Assembly (NCBI GenBank): GCA_020248905.1
Contig: JADCGR010000004.1
Coordinates: 113,237-177,236 of the forward strand
DNA: 64,000 nucleotides
Source of the DNA: Curvibacter sp.
GTDB taxonomy: Bacteria > Pseudomonadota > Gammaproteobacteria > Burkholderiales > Burkholderiaceae_C
Direction of reading: 5' to 3'
Every line of letters starts with the position of its first letter. Position 1 is the first letter of the stretch. The translations under genes and the position numbers were made by a program. This document shows positions 22,837 through 31,397 of this stretch, in pieces. The notes below the pieces were generated by a model. That model was not told the DNA's origin. It saw only the letters and a list, made by a program, of their open reading frames with translations, and ran no database searches.

Positions 22837-23776
22837 AAAGCTGCGTCACGTCGATGCCGTCGTAGCGATAGCCCGCGCCGCAAAACTCGCAGTCCACCTG
22901 GATTACGCCACGCTCGGCTAGGATCTCGCGCGCCTCGGTCTCCCCCAGGCTGCGGATCATGCCGCTAACGCGCTCGCCGCTGCAGGTACAGGCAAAACGC
23001 GGCCCACTCTCACCCGTCTGGGCCTCGAAGCGCTGCAGCTTTTCTTCCCAGAACAGGCGGCGCAGGATGGTCTCCACGTCCAGCGTCAGCAACTCCTCGC
23101 GCTTGAGGCTGGAGGCCAGTGTGGCGATGCGGTTGTAGTGCTCATACTGTTCGGCTTCAAAAAGCTCAGCCTCAGCCGGATTCTTCCCCGCGAGGTTCGC
23201 CATGCCCTGCACCGGCAGGCGCTGGATCAGCAGGCCTGCGGCCAGCATGTCGTTGGCGGCCAGCACCAGCGTGGTCTCGAGCTGCTCGCTCTGGCGCATA
23301 TAGAGCTGCAGGGCCTGGGCCAGACTGTGCAGGGGCTGGCCATCGGCATCGCTGAGCGGCACCACCCCCTGGTAGGGCTGCTGACCGGGCTGGCGCCCCT
23401 TTGGGTCGAGCGTGACCGCAAAGCGTCCCTTGCCGTGCAGGTTCAGCATGTCGGCCAGCGAATCGTCGCCACCCACGGCGCCCTGCACCGTGGCCGTGGC
23501 GCGCAGGCTCAGGTCGCACTGCACCTCGGCCACCGCCAGCTTCACGGGCCCATCCCCAAAGACCTGCAGGATCAGCGCGCCGTCGAACTTGATGTTGGAT
23601 TGCATCAGCACGCCCGCCGCTGCCATCTCGCCCAGCAGGGTCTGCGTGGGACCCGGGTAGGGGCCCGACGTGCTTTGCGCCCGGCGCTTGAGGATCTCGG
23701 TCCACGCATCCGTCAGGCGAACCAGCATGCCACGCACCGGCAGGCCCTCGAAAAGAAACTTTTGGAGTTCGGACAT
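22790..23776 (-). CDS. hslO: redox-regulated chaperone Hsp33
   Basis: Hsp33 is a holdase activated by oxidation of a zinc-bound cysteine centre. The 328-residue protein has the N-terminal domain (FLFEGLPVRGMLVRLTDAWT) and the redox switch near the C-terminus: FACTCSGERVSGMIRSLGE with a CxC pair, then QVDCEFCGAGYRY with a CxxC pair. Both pairs are intact. Its ATG overlaps the stop of the upstream gamma-carbonic-anhydrase-like gene, and its 3' end overlaps the P-loop gene on the other strand. Confidence 0.95.
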   Translation of the reverse strand: MSELQKFLFEGLPVRGMLVRLTDAWTEILKRRAQSTSGPYPGPTQTLLGEMAAAGVLMQSNIKFDGALILQVFGDGPVKLAVAEVQCDLSLRATATVQGAVGGDDSLADMLNLHGKGRFAVTLDPKGRQPGQQPYQGVVPLSDADGQPLHSLAQALQLYMRQSEQLETTLVLAANDMLAAGLLIQRLPVQGMANLAGKNPAEAELFEAEQYEHYNRIATLASSLKREELLTLDVETILRRLFWEEKLQRFEAQTGESGPRFACTCSGERVSGMIRSLGETEAREILAERGVIQVDCEFCGAGYRYDGIDVTQLFTQAGDRPPSSSAVQ

Positions 23777-24300
23777 CAGAAAGTTTTCCTGAACCCCTTG
23801 CGGTAACGCTCGGCCTTCGAGACGTAGCTGCGCGCCGCACGCTGCAAGCCCTCGATCTGTTCGGGCGTGAGCTGCTTCACCGCCTTGGCCGGGCTGCCCA
23901 GGATCATGGAGCCATCCGGAAACTCCTTGCCCTCGGTCACCAGCGCGCCGGCACCCACGAGACAGTTTTTTCCAATCTTGGCGTGGTTCAGCACCACAGC
24001 GCCGATGCCAATCAGCGAACCATCTCCCACCGTACAGCCATGCAGGGTGACCTTGTGCCCCACCGTCACGTTGTCGCCCAGCGTCAGAGGAACACCCTCG
24101 TCGATGTGCAGCACGCTACCATCCTGAATGTTGCTGTTGCGGCCGATTCGGATGGTGTCGTTATCACCGCGGATCACGGTGCCAAACCACACGCTGGCGT
24201 TTTCCCCAAGGGTGACCCTGCCGATCACCTGGGCGCTATCGGCCACGTAAGCATTCTCGCCCAGAGTGGGCGCGTGTCCCTCAAATTCATAGATCGCCAT
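23776..24300 (-). CDS. gamma-class carbonic anhydrase-like hexapeptide protein
   Basis: The 174-residue protein is a left-handed beta-helix of hexapeptide repeats from residue 15 onward (SAQVIGRVTLGENASVWFGT, IGRNSNIQDGSVLHIDEGVP). Candidate zinc ligands are the histidines in DGSVLHID, TVGHKVTLHG and the following turn, as in the YrdA/PaaY branch of gamma-carbonic anhydrases. Catalytic activity in this branch is often unproven. It lies 72 nt downstream of dabA on the same strand, so a link with inorganic-carbon metabolism is attractive but inferred. The tail AERYRKGFRKTF is basic. Confidence 0.85.
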   Translation of the reverse strand: MAIYEFEGHAPTLGENAYVADSAQVIGRVTLGENASVWFGTVIRGDNDTIRIGRNSNIQDGSVLHIDEGVPLTLGDNVTVGHKVTLHGCTVGDGSLIGIGAVVLNHAKIGKNCLVGAGALVTEGKEFPDGSMILGSPAKAVKQLTPEQIEGLQRAARSYVSKAERYRKGFRKTF

Positions 24301-24372
24301 CGTGGTCCTGCCTCGCTTCGGACCTCACATTGTAAGCAGGCGCTCCCGAGCGCGAGTGCCGCAGCGCAGGGT

Positions 24373-26934
24373 CTACATCTCGATTTCCTGCCAGCCACCC
24401 GGCACATAGCGCAGCAGCTGCTCGCCCTCGTAACGCCACAGATGCAGCCAGCTGTTGTCCAGCAACTGACGCACCACGGCATGCTTGCCGATCACGCGCT
24501 CGATGGCGGCCCGCGGCGCGTCGATCACCACCGTCAGGCGCAGGGGCTCGTGCACCCAGCGCTGGCCGTCGTGCAGGGACTGCTCTGACAGGCCGATACG
24601 CAGGTCGCCGCCATTGCCCTCGAACACGCCGATGGTGCCGCCCACCACGTTGTGCAGTACCTTGTTGCCACTGCCCAGGCGCAGCGGGTCGCAGGTGGAC
24701 GCGTGGTACTGCCAGTTGATCCAGTGCGTGACCAGCATAGGCGCGGTCATCAGCAGCTCCAGCACGCTGCCATCGGTATCTTGCGCGGCTTCGTAATCGT
24801 GCAGGAAGCTGCGGCCGCCCAGAACAGCCCCCTGGCTGCGCCAGCGCGGCGCGATCAGGAAAGCTGCATTGCCCGCCAGCCCCCACTCGGGCCGCGTCTG
24901 CGCGCCGTCGTTGGCACGGCGACGCAGTTGCTCGTACAGCGCCGCATGCCCCATGGCTGGGTCCAGGCCCAGCAGCGGCGCGCGCTCGCGCCGCACCTGG
25001 TCGCCCGCCTGGGCAAACACCGTTTGCAGCCTAGCCCAACGCTCGCGCGCCGGCACCGGCAGCAGATCGAGGTCGTAGCCCTCGATCTCGTCAGTGGTCG
25101 TGTTGTGCAGCGCGGCCACAAAGACCGTCAGAGCGGGAATCTCCAGCCCCTGCGCAGCCAGGCCAGTACGCACCGCAGGGTCGTTGAGCAGCTGAGCCAG
25201 CGCGCGGGCGTTCACCTCGCCAGTCTGGCCGCAGCACGCGCCGCAGTCCAGCGCGGCAGCGTGCGCGTTGTTGGCGCTCTGGCTGCCGTGCCCTACCAGC
25301 AGCACCAGCGGCGCCAGCCCTTGGTCCAGGCCCATGGCGTGCAGCACGCCGCGCGCCAGATTCACGCGGGCGCCAACGTCCAGGCCCATCAGCATGGGCC
25401 GGCACACCGGGCGGTAGTGCGCCGGCAGGCCGCTCTGGTCGCCGCGCTCCCGTTCACGTGTCGAAGGCTTTAGCCATGCACCCAGCTTGCCCAGATAGCC
25501 CAGGCCCGCAGCCTCCACGAAAGAATAGGCGGCGCTGGGCCAGCGGTGGCTGGCAGCCCACTGTTGCGCCCAGGCAAAGCGCTGGCGGCGCGCGAGCGCG
25601 GCATCAGCCGTCTCGTCTCTGCCTGTGGGGCCGGCCGGTCGCACCAGGTCCTGCACCTCGATGGCTGGCGCCAGCAGGCCCGGCAGCTGCGGCCGGCGAG
25701 CGGGCGTGGCCAGCGGGGTGTAGGCCACGGGCAGGCCGAAAAAGCCGGCAAAGCCCAAGGTCTGGATCGCGGGCCAGGCCGCTTCCAGCGCGCGGCGCAG
25801 CGGCTCGCTGCGCACGTCGATGCAGAAGGCTGCCTGTACCTCAATGCCCTCGCCACTCGCTACCGGGCGCGCACCGCCCACTGCGTGCAGCTTGCTGGCC
25901 AGCTCGCGCTGGTAGCCCAGCTCCAGTGCCAGCTGCCAGACCTCGTCCACCAAGAGGTCCTGCTCCGCCTGTTTAAGCCGCTCGTCGGCATGGCGCCATT
26001 CGTCCTGCAGGTTGGCAAAGGCGCGGTGGGCGCTATCGTCGTCCTTACACTCGAGCAGGATGGCGCCCCAGGCCAGGCGAATGGCCAGCAGCTCGCGCAG
26101 GTGTGTGTCACTGCCGCCCCCCAGCTCGGCCTGCCAGCCCAGATAAGCACACCAAGAGGCCCAGCCGTTGACCGTGAGCAAAACGGACTCCAGGTAATCT
26201 GCCCACACCTCCGTGGGCAGGCCCAGGCGGCGCAGCACCCATTGCTCAGCATCCTGGCGCGACGCCGGCAGCGCGTGAAGCGCGCGGCCCAAATGCGGCA
26301 AACCCATGAGCAGCCCAATGCCGTGGTCGTGCGTCAGCGTCTCGTGCCAGAAGGCGTAGAGCCCAGTCTCGCCCTGGGGCTGCCAGTCGGCCTGGTGCTC
26401 GTCGAAATAGGCAGCGCAGGTCTGGCTGACCTGGTGCGTGATGGCTTGGCGCCACGACAGGCGCGTATCGCGCGCCGGGTCGTCGTCGAGTACGTCAATC
26501 AGCAGCGGCAGCTGGTGCGCGGGCATGGAGGCACGCAGGGCGGCCACGCAGTCGGCCACCTGCAGGCGGCTGGCGTGCGCTGCGGGTAGTGTGCGCAGCG
26601 CCGCTGCGAGATCGGCCTCGCTCACGCGGCCGCTGTCCCAAGCCTGCTGCAGATATTCGCGTGCCGGAAACACTCGGATGCCGCCCAGCACCGCCATGCG
26701 CGCGGCCACCTCGCGCACTGGGCGGCCGATGCGGCCCCAGTGCGGATTGACGGCGATTGCGCGGTCCAGCGGCCAGGCCGGTGCGATGGCCTCGCAGGCC
26801 TGGGCACACGCGGCCTCGATGGCCGGGGCCAGCGCGTCGTCCTGCGTAGCGTTCATCTGCCGCCAGGGTGCGACTGACGTCGTTTCTTGAAATTTCTGAG
26901 CTGTCGGTTCCATGCGTGACTCCGTTGTATTCAT
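24373..26934 (-). CDS. dabA: inorganic carbon pump subunit DabA (DUF2309)
   Basis: DabA is the carbonic-anhydrase-like subunit of the DAB energy-coupled CO2/bicarbonate accumulation system. The 853-residue protein shows the zinc-site signature: Cys371 and Asp373 in AAFCIDVRSE, His549 in VGHGSQS and Cys564 in ALDCGACCGQ. The H549-C564 spacing of 15 equals that of the characterised Halothiobacillus protein, so the metal centre looks complete. The start is taken at MNTTESRMEPT (26934), 10 nt after the dabB stop. It is co-transcribed with dabB and controlled from a divergent LysR gene. Confidence 0.92.
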   Translation of the reverse strand: MNTTESRMEPTAQKFQETTSVAPWRQMNATQDDALAPAIEAACAQACEAIAPAWPLDRAIAVNPHWGRIGRPVREVAARMAVLGGIRVFPAREYLQQAWDSGRVSEADLAAALRTLPAAHASRLQVADCVAALRASMPAHQLPLLIDVLDDDPARDTRLSWRQAITHQVSQTCAAYFDEHQADWQPQGETGLYAFWHETLTHDHGIGLLMGLPHLGRALHALPASRQDAEQWVLRRLGLPTEVWADYLESVLLTVNGWASWCAYLGWQAELGGGSDTHLRELLAIRLAWGAILLECKDDDSAHRAFANLQDEWRHADERLKQAEQDLLVDEVWQLALELGYQRELASKLHAVGGARPVASGEGIEVQAAFCIDVRSEPLRRALEAAWPAIQTLGFAGFFGLPVAYTPLATPARRPQLPGLLAPAIEVQDLVRPAGPTGRDETADAALARRQRFAWAQQWAASHRWPSAAYSFVEAAGLGYLGKLGAWLKPSTRERERGDQSGLPAHYRPVCRPMLMGLDVGARVNLARGVLHAMGLDQGLAPLVLLVGHGSQSANNAHAAALDCGACCGQTGEVNARALAQLLNDPAVRTGLAAQGLEIPALTVFVAALHNTTTDEIEGYDLDLLPVPARERWARLQTVFAQAGDQVRRERAPLLGLDPAMGHAALYEQLRRRANDGAQTRPEWGLAGNAAFLIAPRWRSQGAVLGGRSFLHDYEAAQDTDGSVLELLMTAPMLVTHWINWQYHASTCDPLRLGSGNKVLHNVVGGTIGVFEGNGGDLRIGLSEQSLHDGQRWVHEPLRLTVVIDAPRAAIERVIGKHAVVRQLLDNSWLHLWRYEGEQLLRYVPGGWQEIEM

Positions 26935-26944
26935 TGGTGCGCGC

Positions 26945-28501
26945 TCAGCGGGCAGCCGGGTTGGGGGTGGTGGAAGCTGCCGGAGCCCAGGCCGTGGGCC
27001 AGACGCGCAGCGCCACACGGGTGTAGAACTCGTCCACGTAGAAGCCGGCGTAGCTCCAGCGGCGCCAGCTTTCCAACACAGGCGCGCGCCACTGCAGCGT
27101 GAGCAGCGCGAGGTACATCACCGCCATGCCGGCAGCCGCCACCAAGCCCGCAGTCTCATGCGGCTGGTCGCGCAGACCCAGGGGCAGCAGGTGTACCACC
27201 GCCGCCAGCGTGGCCAGGCCCAGCACCATGGCCAGGCCCGCACCCAGGCGGCTCCAGCGCAGTTGTGCCTGCACCGGGTCGCTCGCAGTGGGCAGCCACA
27301 GCAGCGGCGCCCACGCCAGGGCCAGCACCGCGCTCCACCACCAGGGCCAGCTCGCGCCAGGCAGCAGCAGCGTGGCCCCGCCCACCACCACCGCAGCCAG
27401 CAGCGGTGCCAGCCACAGGCTCGCGGGTGCAACGGTGTGGCGGCCATGCATGTCCAGCAGCCGCGTCTGCGCCACCACGCCGGAAGACGCGAGGAAGGCA
27501 TGCGCCTTGTACAGCGAATGCCCGATCAGGTGCAGCGCGGCCAGCATGTACAGGCCCAGGCCGCATTCCAGCACCATGAAGCCCATCTGCGCCACGGTGG
27601 ACCAGGCCAGCCGCACCTTGATGCTGATGCGCGTGAGCATCACCAGGCCCGCGAGCAGAGCGGTGCCCAGACCGAAGACCACCAGCAGCCAGCGCGCCGC
27701 AGGTGCGGCCTCCAGCAGCGGCGCGAATCGGATCAGCACAAAGCCACCAAGGTTGACCACGCCCGCGTGCATCAGAGCCGACACCGGCGTGGGCGCTTCC
27801 ATCACCTGGATCAGCCAGCCGTGCACGGGCAGCAGCGCCGTGCTCAAGATCACGGCCAGCACCAGGCACACGGCGCTCCAGTGCAGCGCAGCAGAGGCCT
27901 CGTGTTGGGCCAGGTGCTGGGCCAGCGCGGCAAACGAGCCACTGCCCACCTCGGCCCAGGCCAGGCCTGCCGCTACGGCCAGCAGAGCCCAGGCCAGCAG
28001 ATCGGCCAAGCGCTTCTTGTGCGCGGCCAATTGGGCGAAGGGGCGCTGGGGGTAGAAGCACAGCAGAGTCTGCATCAGCAGGCCCACGGCCACCCAGGCG
28101 GCGATGAGCACCAGCCAGTGGTTGGCCAGCAGCAGCAGGTGCACGGCACCCAACACGCCCGCGAGCGCCGCGATGTAGCGCGCCTGCGCGGGCTCACCCT
28201 CGAGGTAGCGCGCCGAGAAGGCCCCAATCACCGTGCCCAGCACCTGCACCAGCATGGCCACGATCGCGCTCAGCGGCCCAGCAGCTAGCCAGGGGCTGCC
28301 CGGCAGCGCCGGAGCGGCGCCGCTCCATTGCAGCGCCAGGCTGACCAGCGCCGGCACCAGGGCCAAGCCCGACAGCAGGCGGTAATGCCGCCACAGCGGG
28401 CCCACGGCCTCGGGCGCCAGCCAGGCGCGCAATGCCACGTTAAGCATGAAGGCGGCAGGGGCCAGAGTACAGAGGACAAGAAGAAAGGCGGTCGTGTTCA
28501 T
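26945..28501 (-). CDS. dabB: DabB, NuoL/Mrp-like membrane subunit of the DAB pump
   Basis: The 518-residue polytopic protein belongs to the proton-conducting NADH dehydrogenase subunit/antiporter family. Indicators are the lysine/glutamate-containing helices (FSARYLEGEPAQARYIAALA, EAPTPVSALMHAGVVNLGG, GHSLYKAHAFLASSGVV), the second being the family's conserved discontinuous-helix region. It is shorter than NuoL, as expected for DabB, and supplies cation coupling to DabA. It precedes dabA in the operon. The start is the ATG at 28501; the divergent LysR gene begins 99 nt away. Confidence 0.9.
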   Translation of the reverse strand: MNTTAFLLVLCTLAPAAFMLNVALRAWLAPEAVGPLWRHYRLLSGLALVPALVSLALQWSGAAPALPGSPWLAAGPLSAIVAMLVQVLGTVIGAFSARYLEGEPAQARYIAALAGVLGAVHLLLLANHWLVLIAAWVAVGLLMQTLLCFYPQRPFAQLAAHKKRLADLLAWALLAVAAGLAWAEVGSGSFAALAQHLAQHEASAALHWSAVCLVLAVILSTALLPVHGWLIQVMEAPTPVSALMHAGVVNLGGFVLIRFAPLLEAAPAARWLLVVFGLGTALLAGLVMLTRISIKVRLAWSTVAQMGFMVLECGLGLYMLAALHLIGHSLYKAHAFLASSGVVAQTRLLDMHGRHTVAPASLWLAPLLAAVVVGGATLLLPGASWPWWWSAVLALAWAPLLWLPTASDPVQAQLRWSRLGAGLAMVLGLATLAAVVHLLPLGLRDQPHETAGLVAAAGMAVMYLALLTLQWRAPVLESWRRWSYAGFYVDEFYTRVALRVWPTAWAPAASTTPNPAAR

Positions 28502-28563
28502 GATGCGGGGGAGCGTTCTTGAGGTGGGCTGGATGTTGCCCCGCAGCTTTCATTCTGTAAAAT

Positions 28564-28599
28564 ACATTGTTAAGAATGTTTTGTTCTATTTTATAGAAC
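28564..28599. promoter_or_regulatory. palindromes between dabB and LysR gene
   Basis: The AT-rich intergenic region contains ACATT-N6-AATGT (28564-28579) and GTTCTAT-TTT-ATAGAAC (28583-28599), the second with perfect 7-bp arms ending just before the LysR start codon. Two dyads in a divergent LysR promoter region are the classical arrangement of regulatory and activation sites. Confidence 0.6.
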
Positions 28600-28600
28600 T

Positions 28601-29485
28601 ATGAACCTCGAACAGCTTAATTTCCATCACCTGCTCTATTTCTGGCGCGTGGCCAGGGAGGGGCATCTGACCCGCGCAGCCCAGGCCTTGCACATCTCGC
28701 AGTCGGCGCTCTCGGCGCAGATCCGCCAGCTGGAGGAGCGCCTGGGCGAGGCGCTGTTCGAGCGCGACGGCCGCCGCCTGGTGCTCACCGAGACAGGTCA
28801 CCTCGTGCTGGCCTATGCCGAGAACATCTTTGGCCTGGGCCAGGAAATGCTGGGCCGCCTTCAGGGCCGCAGCGAGGGCATGGAGCGCCTGCGCCTGGGC
28901 AGCGTAGCCACGCTCTCGCGCAACTACCAGGAAAACTGGATCCGCCCGCTGCTGGCCGATCCATCGGTGATGCTCACGCTGGAGTCCGGCCCGCTACCCG
29001 GCCTGCTGGAGCGGCTGCTGCAGCACCAGCTCGACGTGGTGCTGTCCAACGAGGCCGTGGTCTCGGACCCGGAGCGCGCGGTGCACTGCCGCTTTCTGGG
29101 CAGCCAGGCGATATCCGTCGTAGGCCCGGCCAGCACCTGGGCGGGCAGCAGCCTGCGCGTGCCCGAAGACCTGGACGGCATCGACATCGCCCTGCCCGGC
29201 CCGCGCCATGCCTTGCGCGCGCAGTTCGACGCGCTGTGCATCACCGCCGGCACCCGCCCCCGGCTGCGCGCCGAGGTAGACGACATGGCCATGCTGCGCC
29301 TGATCGCGCGCGACAGCGGCTGGCTCGCCCTGCTGCCCGAGGTGGTGGTGCAGGACGAGCTGCGCGCGGGCAGCCTGGTGCGCGTGGGCCAGTCCACGCA
29401 GCTGCAGGAGCATTTTTATGCCATCACCACAGCACAGCGCCACCGCATCGAGCGGCTGGAGCGGCTGATCGAGGGGGCTCGTTGA
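28601..29485 (+). CDS. LysR-family regulator, NhaR/CbbR-like, next to dabBA
   Basis: The 294-residue protein has a LysR helix-turn-helix at residues 15-65 (FHHLLYFWRVAREGHLTRAA, QSALSAQIRQLEERLG) and a C-terminal periplasmic-binding-like effector domain. The start FHHLLYFWRVAREG resembles NhaR-type regulators. It is divergent from dabBA with two dyads in the shared promoter region and therefore probably responds to low inorganic carbon, or to sodium if the NhaR likeness is functional. The effector is not identifiable. Confidence 0.88.
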   Translation: MNLEQLNFHHLLYFWRVAREGHLTRAAQALHISQSALSAQIRQLEERLGEALFERDGRRLVLTETGHLVLAYAENIFGLGQEMLGRLQGRSEGMERLRLGSVATLSRNYQENWIRPLLADPSVMLTLESGPLPGLLERLLQHQLDVVLSNEAVVSDPERAVHCRFLGSQAISVVGPASTWAGSSLRVPEDLDGIDIALPGPRHALRAQFDALCITAGTRPRLRAEVDDMAMLRLIARDSGWLALLPEVVVQDELRAGSLVRVGQSTQLQEHFYAITTAQRHRIERLERLIEGAR

Positions 29486-29584
29486 GGCCACCGCGTGCTT
29501 GTTAACGCCAACCGGCCCGCAAGGCTCGCCAACCCCGGGAGTACAGTCAAGCGATGCCCCATCGCGCTACTCCCCTGCCCCGCC

Positions 29585-30310
29585 ATGCCGCCAGCGCCTG
29601 AAGACACCCAGCGCCTGGCCAAGGTGGTTGCCGCGCAGGCGCGCTGCTCGCGCCGCGAGGCGGAGCAGTACATCACCGAAGGCTGGGTGCGAGTGGACGG
29701 GCAGATGGTGGACACCCCGCAGGAACGCGTGAGCCCCGACCAGCGGGTGGAGATCGATCCACAGGCGCGCCTGCAGCCCGCTGTGCCCGCCACCTTCCTG
29801 CTGCACAAGCCGGCAGGCATGGACACTGAGGCCGCACTGGCGCTGCTGGGCGAGGCCGCGCACTGGGGTGGCGATGCATCGGGCATGCGCGGCAGCAAGG
29901 CCCATCACGTCGGGCTACGGCCCCTGCTGCCGCTGCCCGCGCAGGCCAGCGGCCTGTACGTTTACAGCCAGGATTTTCGGGTGCTGCGCAAGCTCACCGA
30001 AGACGCGGCGTTTGTGGAGCAGGAGCTCATTGCCGAGGTGCAAGGCAGCATCGCACCCAATGGCCTGGCGCGCCTGGGCCAGGGCCTGCTGCGCGAGGGG
30101 CGGCCGCTGCCGCCTGCGCGCGTGAGCTGGCAGAGCGAAACGCGCCTACGCTTTGCCGTGAAAGGCATCGCGCCTGAGCACATCGCATGGATGTGCGCCC
30201 AGGTGGGCCTGGAGCTGGTGGCACTGCGGCGCATCCGCATCGGGCGCATCGCCATGGCGGGCCTGCCGCCGGGGCAGTGGCGCTACCTGCCGGCGGGCGA
30301 GCGGTTCTAG
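29585..30310 (+). CDS. S4-domain pseudouridine synthase-like protein lacking catalytic Asp
   Basis: The 241-residue protein resembles RluF/RsuA-type synthases: an S4 RNA-binding domain (LAKVVAAQARCSRREAEQYI, GWVRVDGQMVD) at residues 11-60, then a synthase fold (ATFLLHKPAGMDTE, SGLYVYSQDFRVLRKLTEDA). The catalytic motif normally reads RLD-x-x-T/S-x-GL; here the corresponding residues are P-L-P-A-Q-A-S-G-L (116-124), so Asp is replaced by Pro118. It may be an RNA-binding protein without isomerase activity, or use another residue. A decayed second copy lies at 33842-34256, and its gene end is also duplicated before arfB. Confidence 0.82.
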   Translation: MPPAPEDTQRLAKVVAAQARCSRREAEQYITEGWVRVDGQMVDTPQERVSPDQRVEIDPQARLQPAVPATFLLHKPAGMDTEAALALLGEAAHWGGDASGMRGSKAHHVGLRPLLPLPAQASGLYVYSQDFRVLRKLTEDAAFVEQELIAEVQGSIAPNGLARLGQGLLREGRPLPPARVSWQSETRLRFAVKGIAPEHIAWMCAQVGLELVALRRIRIGRIAMAGLPPGQWRYLPAGERF

Positions 30311-30361
30311 CCATAGTCCGCGTCAAGGAAGACGAAGTCGAGATCACGGTCACGCTCGCAG
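30272..30361 (+). repeat. direct repeat flanking the toxin-antitoxin module (5' copy, includes dead arfB start)
   Basis: The end of the pseudouridine-synthase gene plus about 49 nt of arfB reappear at 31305-31397 in the same order. In this 5' copy the arfB start codon is ATA (30313-30315) and the arfB sequence stops being recognisable after CGCTCGCAG. Together with the 3' copy it brackets the AbrB/PIN module. Confidence 0.75.
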
Positions 30362-30435
30362 TTACAGGTTTACAAGGCGGCTATTCGTCATACCGTCTTC
30401 GCCGTACAATAAAAGTATGAATTAAGAGGTATGCC

Positions 30436-30801
30436 ATGGAAATCGCCGATGTCACCCTGGCCGAGCGCGGCCAGATCGTCATCCCCAAAGAAGCACGCGA
30501 CGCGCTGGGCCTCAAGCCCGGCACGCGCTTGCACCTGCGCGTGGAAGATGGCCGCCTGCTGATCGAAAAACGCGTACAGCTCGACCTCTCGCGATGGATG
30601 GGTAAGGCCGTTGACGATGGATTGACGACCGAGCAGGCCTTGGCTGAACTGCGCGGCCGCCCCGTGCCCTGGCCGGGCAAAGCAGCGGCTGCGCCCGCCG
30701 CTGGCAAGGCTCGCGCCAAAGCCGCTGGCCAGGCCGCTGCCAAAACGGTGTCTCGCAAGGGCAAGACCACGGGCAAATCCGTGCGCAGCAAGGCCGTATG
30801 A
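30436..30801 (+). CDS. AbrB/MazE-type antitoxin with basic tail
   Basis: The 121-residue protein has a SpoVT-AbrB DNA-binding domain at residues 5-45 (VTLAERGQIVIPKEARDALG, KPGTRLHLRVEDGRLL). The remainder is Ala/Lys-rich (AAAAPAAGKARAKAAGQAAA) and ends KGKTTGKSVRSKAV, a histone-like tail. It precedes a PIN-domain gene by 3 nt, the usual antitoxin-toxin order, and probably neutralises it and represses its own promoter. A CATAC/GTATG pair (30389-30393, 30415-30419) spans TACAAT, a likely -10 box. Confidence 0.85.
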   Translation: MEIADVTLAERGQIVIPKEARDALGLKPGTRLHLRVEDGRLLIEKRVQLDLSRWMGKAVDDGLTTEQALAELRGRPVPWPGKAAAAPAAGKARAKAAGQAAAKTVSRKGKTTGKSVRSKAV

Positions 30802-30804
30802 GAA

Positions 30805-31206
30805 ATGAAAACCGCCGTTGACTCCAGCGTCCTGTTCGACATCGTCAAGGGTGCGCCTGGGGCGCGTGCCGCGCAGGCCGCGCTGGAAGCTGCCCTGTCA
30901 CAGGGCAGCCTATGCGCCTGCGCCGTGGTGGTGGCCGAGCTGGGCCGCTACTTCAAGAGCACACAGGACTTGCAGGCGTTTCTGGCCGACTGCCAGATCG
31001 ACCACGACCCCCTGTCCACCGCCAGCGCGCTGGGCGCGGCGCAGATCATGCGCGCCTACGCCCGCAACAGGGGGCCGCGCGAGCGCGTCGCGCCCGATTT
31101 TCTGATCGGCGCCCACGCCCAGCACCAGGCCGACGCCCTGCTCACCACCGACGGCGGCTTTTATCGCCATTATTTCAGGGGCCTGACTGTGGTGGCCCCG
31201 GCCTGA
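30805..31206 (+). CDS. PIN-domain toxin (VapC-like ribonuclease)
   Basis: The 133-residue protein begins MKTAVDSSVLFDIVKGAPGA, with the first conserved PIN Asp at residue 6. Further acidic positions expected for the metal site are the Glu in VVVAELGRYF, the Asp in VAPDFLIGAHA and the Asp in LLTTDGGFYRHYF. It follows the AbrB-type antitoxin with a 3-nt gap. The family cleaves RNA, often tRNA; the target here is unknown. The pair sits in a recently rearranged segment between direct repeats. Confidence 0.88.
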   Translation: MKTAVDSSVLFDIVKGAPGARAAQAALEAALSQGSLCACAVVVAELGRYFKSTQDLQAFLADCQIDHDPLSTASALGAAQIMRAYARNRGPRERVAPDFLIGAHAQHQADALLTTDGGFYRHYFRGLTVVAPA

Positions 31207-31304
31207 AAGCACCGCACCTTGTCTGTGCCGGATCGACTAAGCGTGGCCCTGGAAACTGAAGGCGAACTCTTGAAGCAGGCAGTGTTGAAGGGCTGCGCTG
31301 CGGC

Positions 31305-31397
31305 AAGGCAGTGGCGTTTCCTGCCTGCATGCAAGCGGTTCTAGCCATGGTCCGCGTGAAGGAAGACGAGGTTGAGATCACGGCCATGCGCTCGCAG
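31305..31397 (+). repeat. direct repeat flanking the toxin-antitoxin module (3' copy, joined to intact arfB)
   Basis: This copy begins with GGCAGTGGCG, contains AGCGGTTCTAGCCATGGTCC and runs into intact arfB. It matches 30272-30361 with small differences. The first part is the last codons of the pseudouridine-synthase gene, now detached from the rest of it. Confidence 0.75.
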
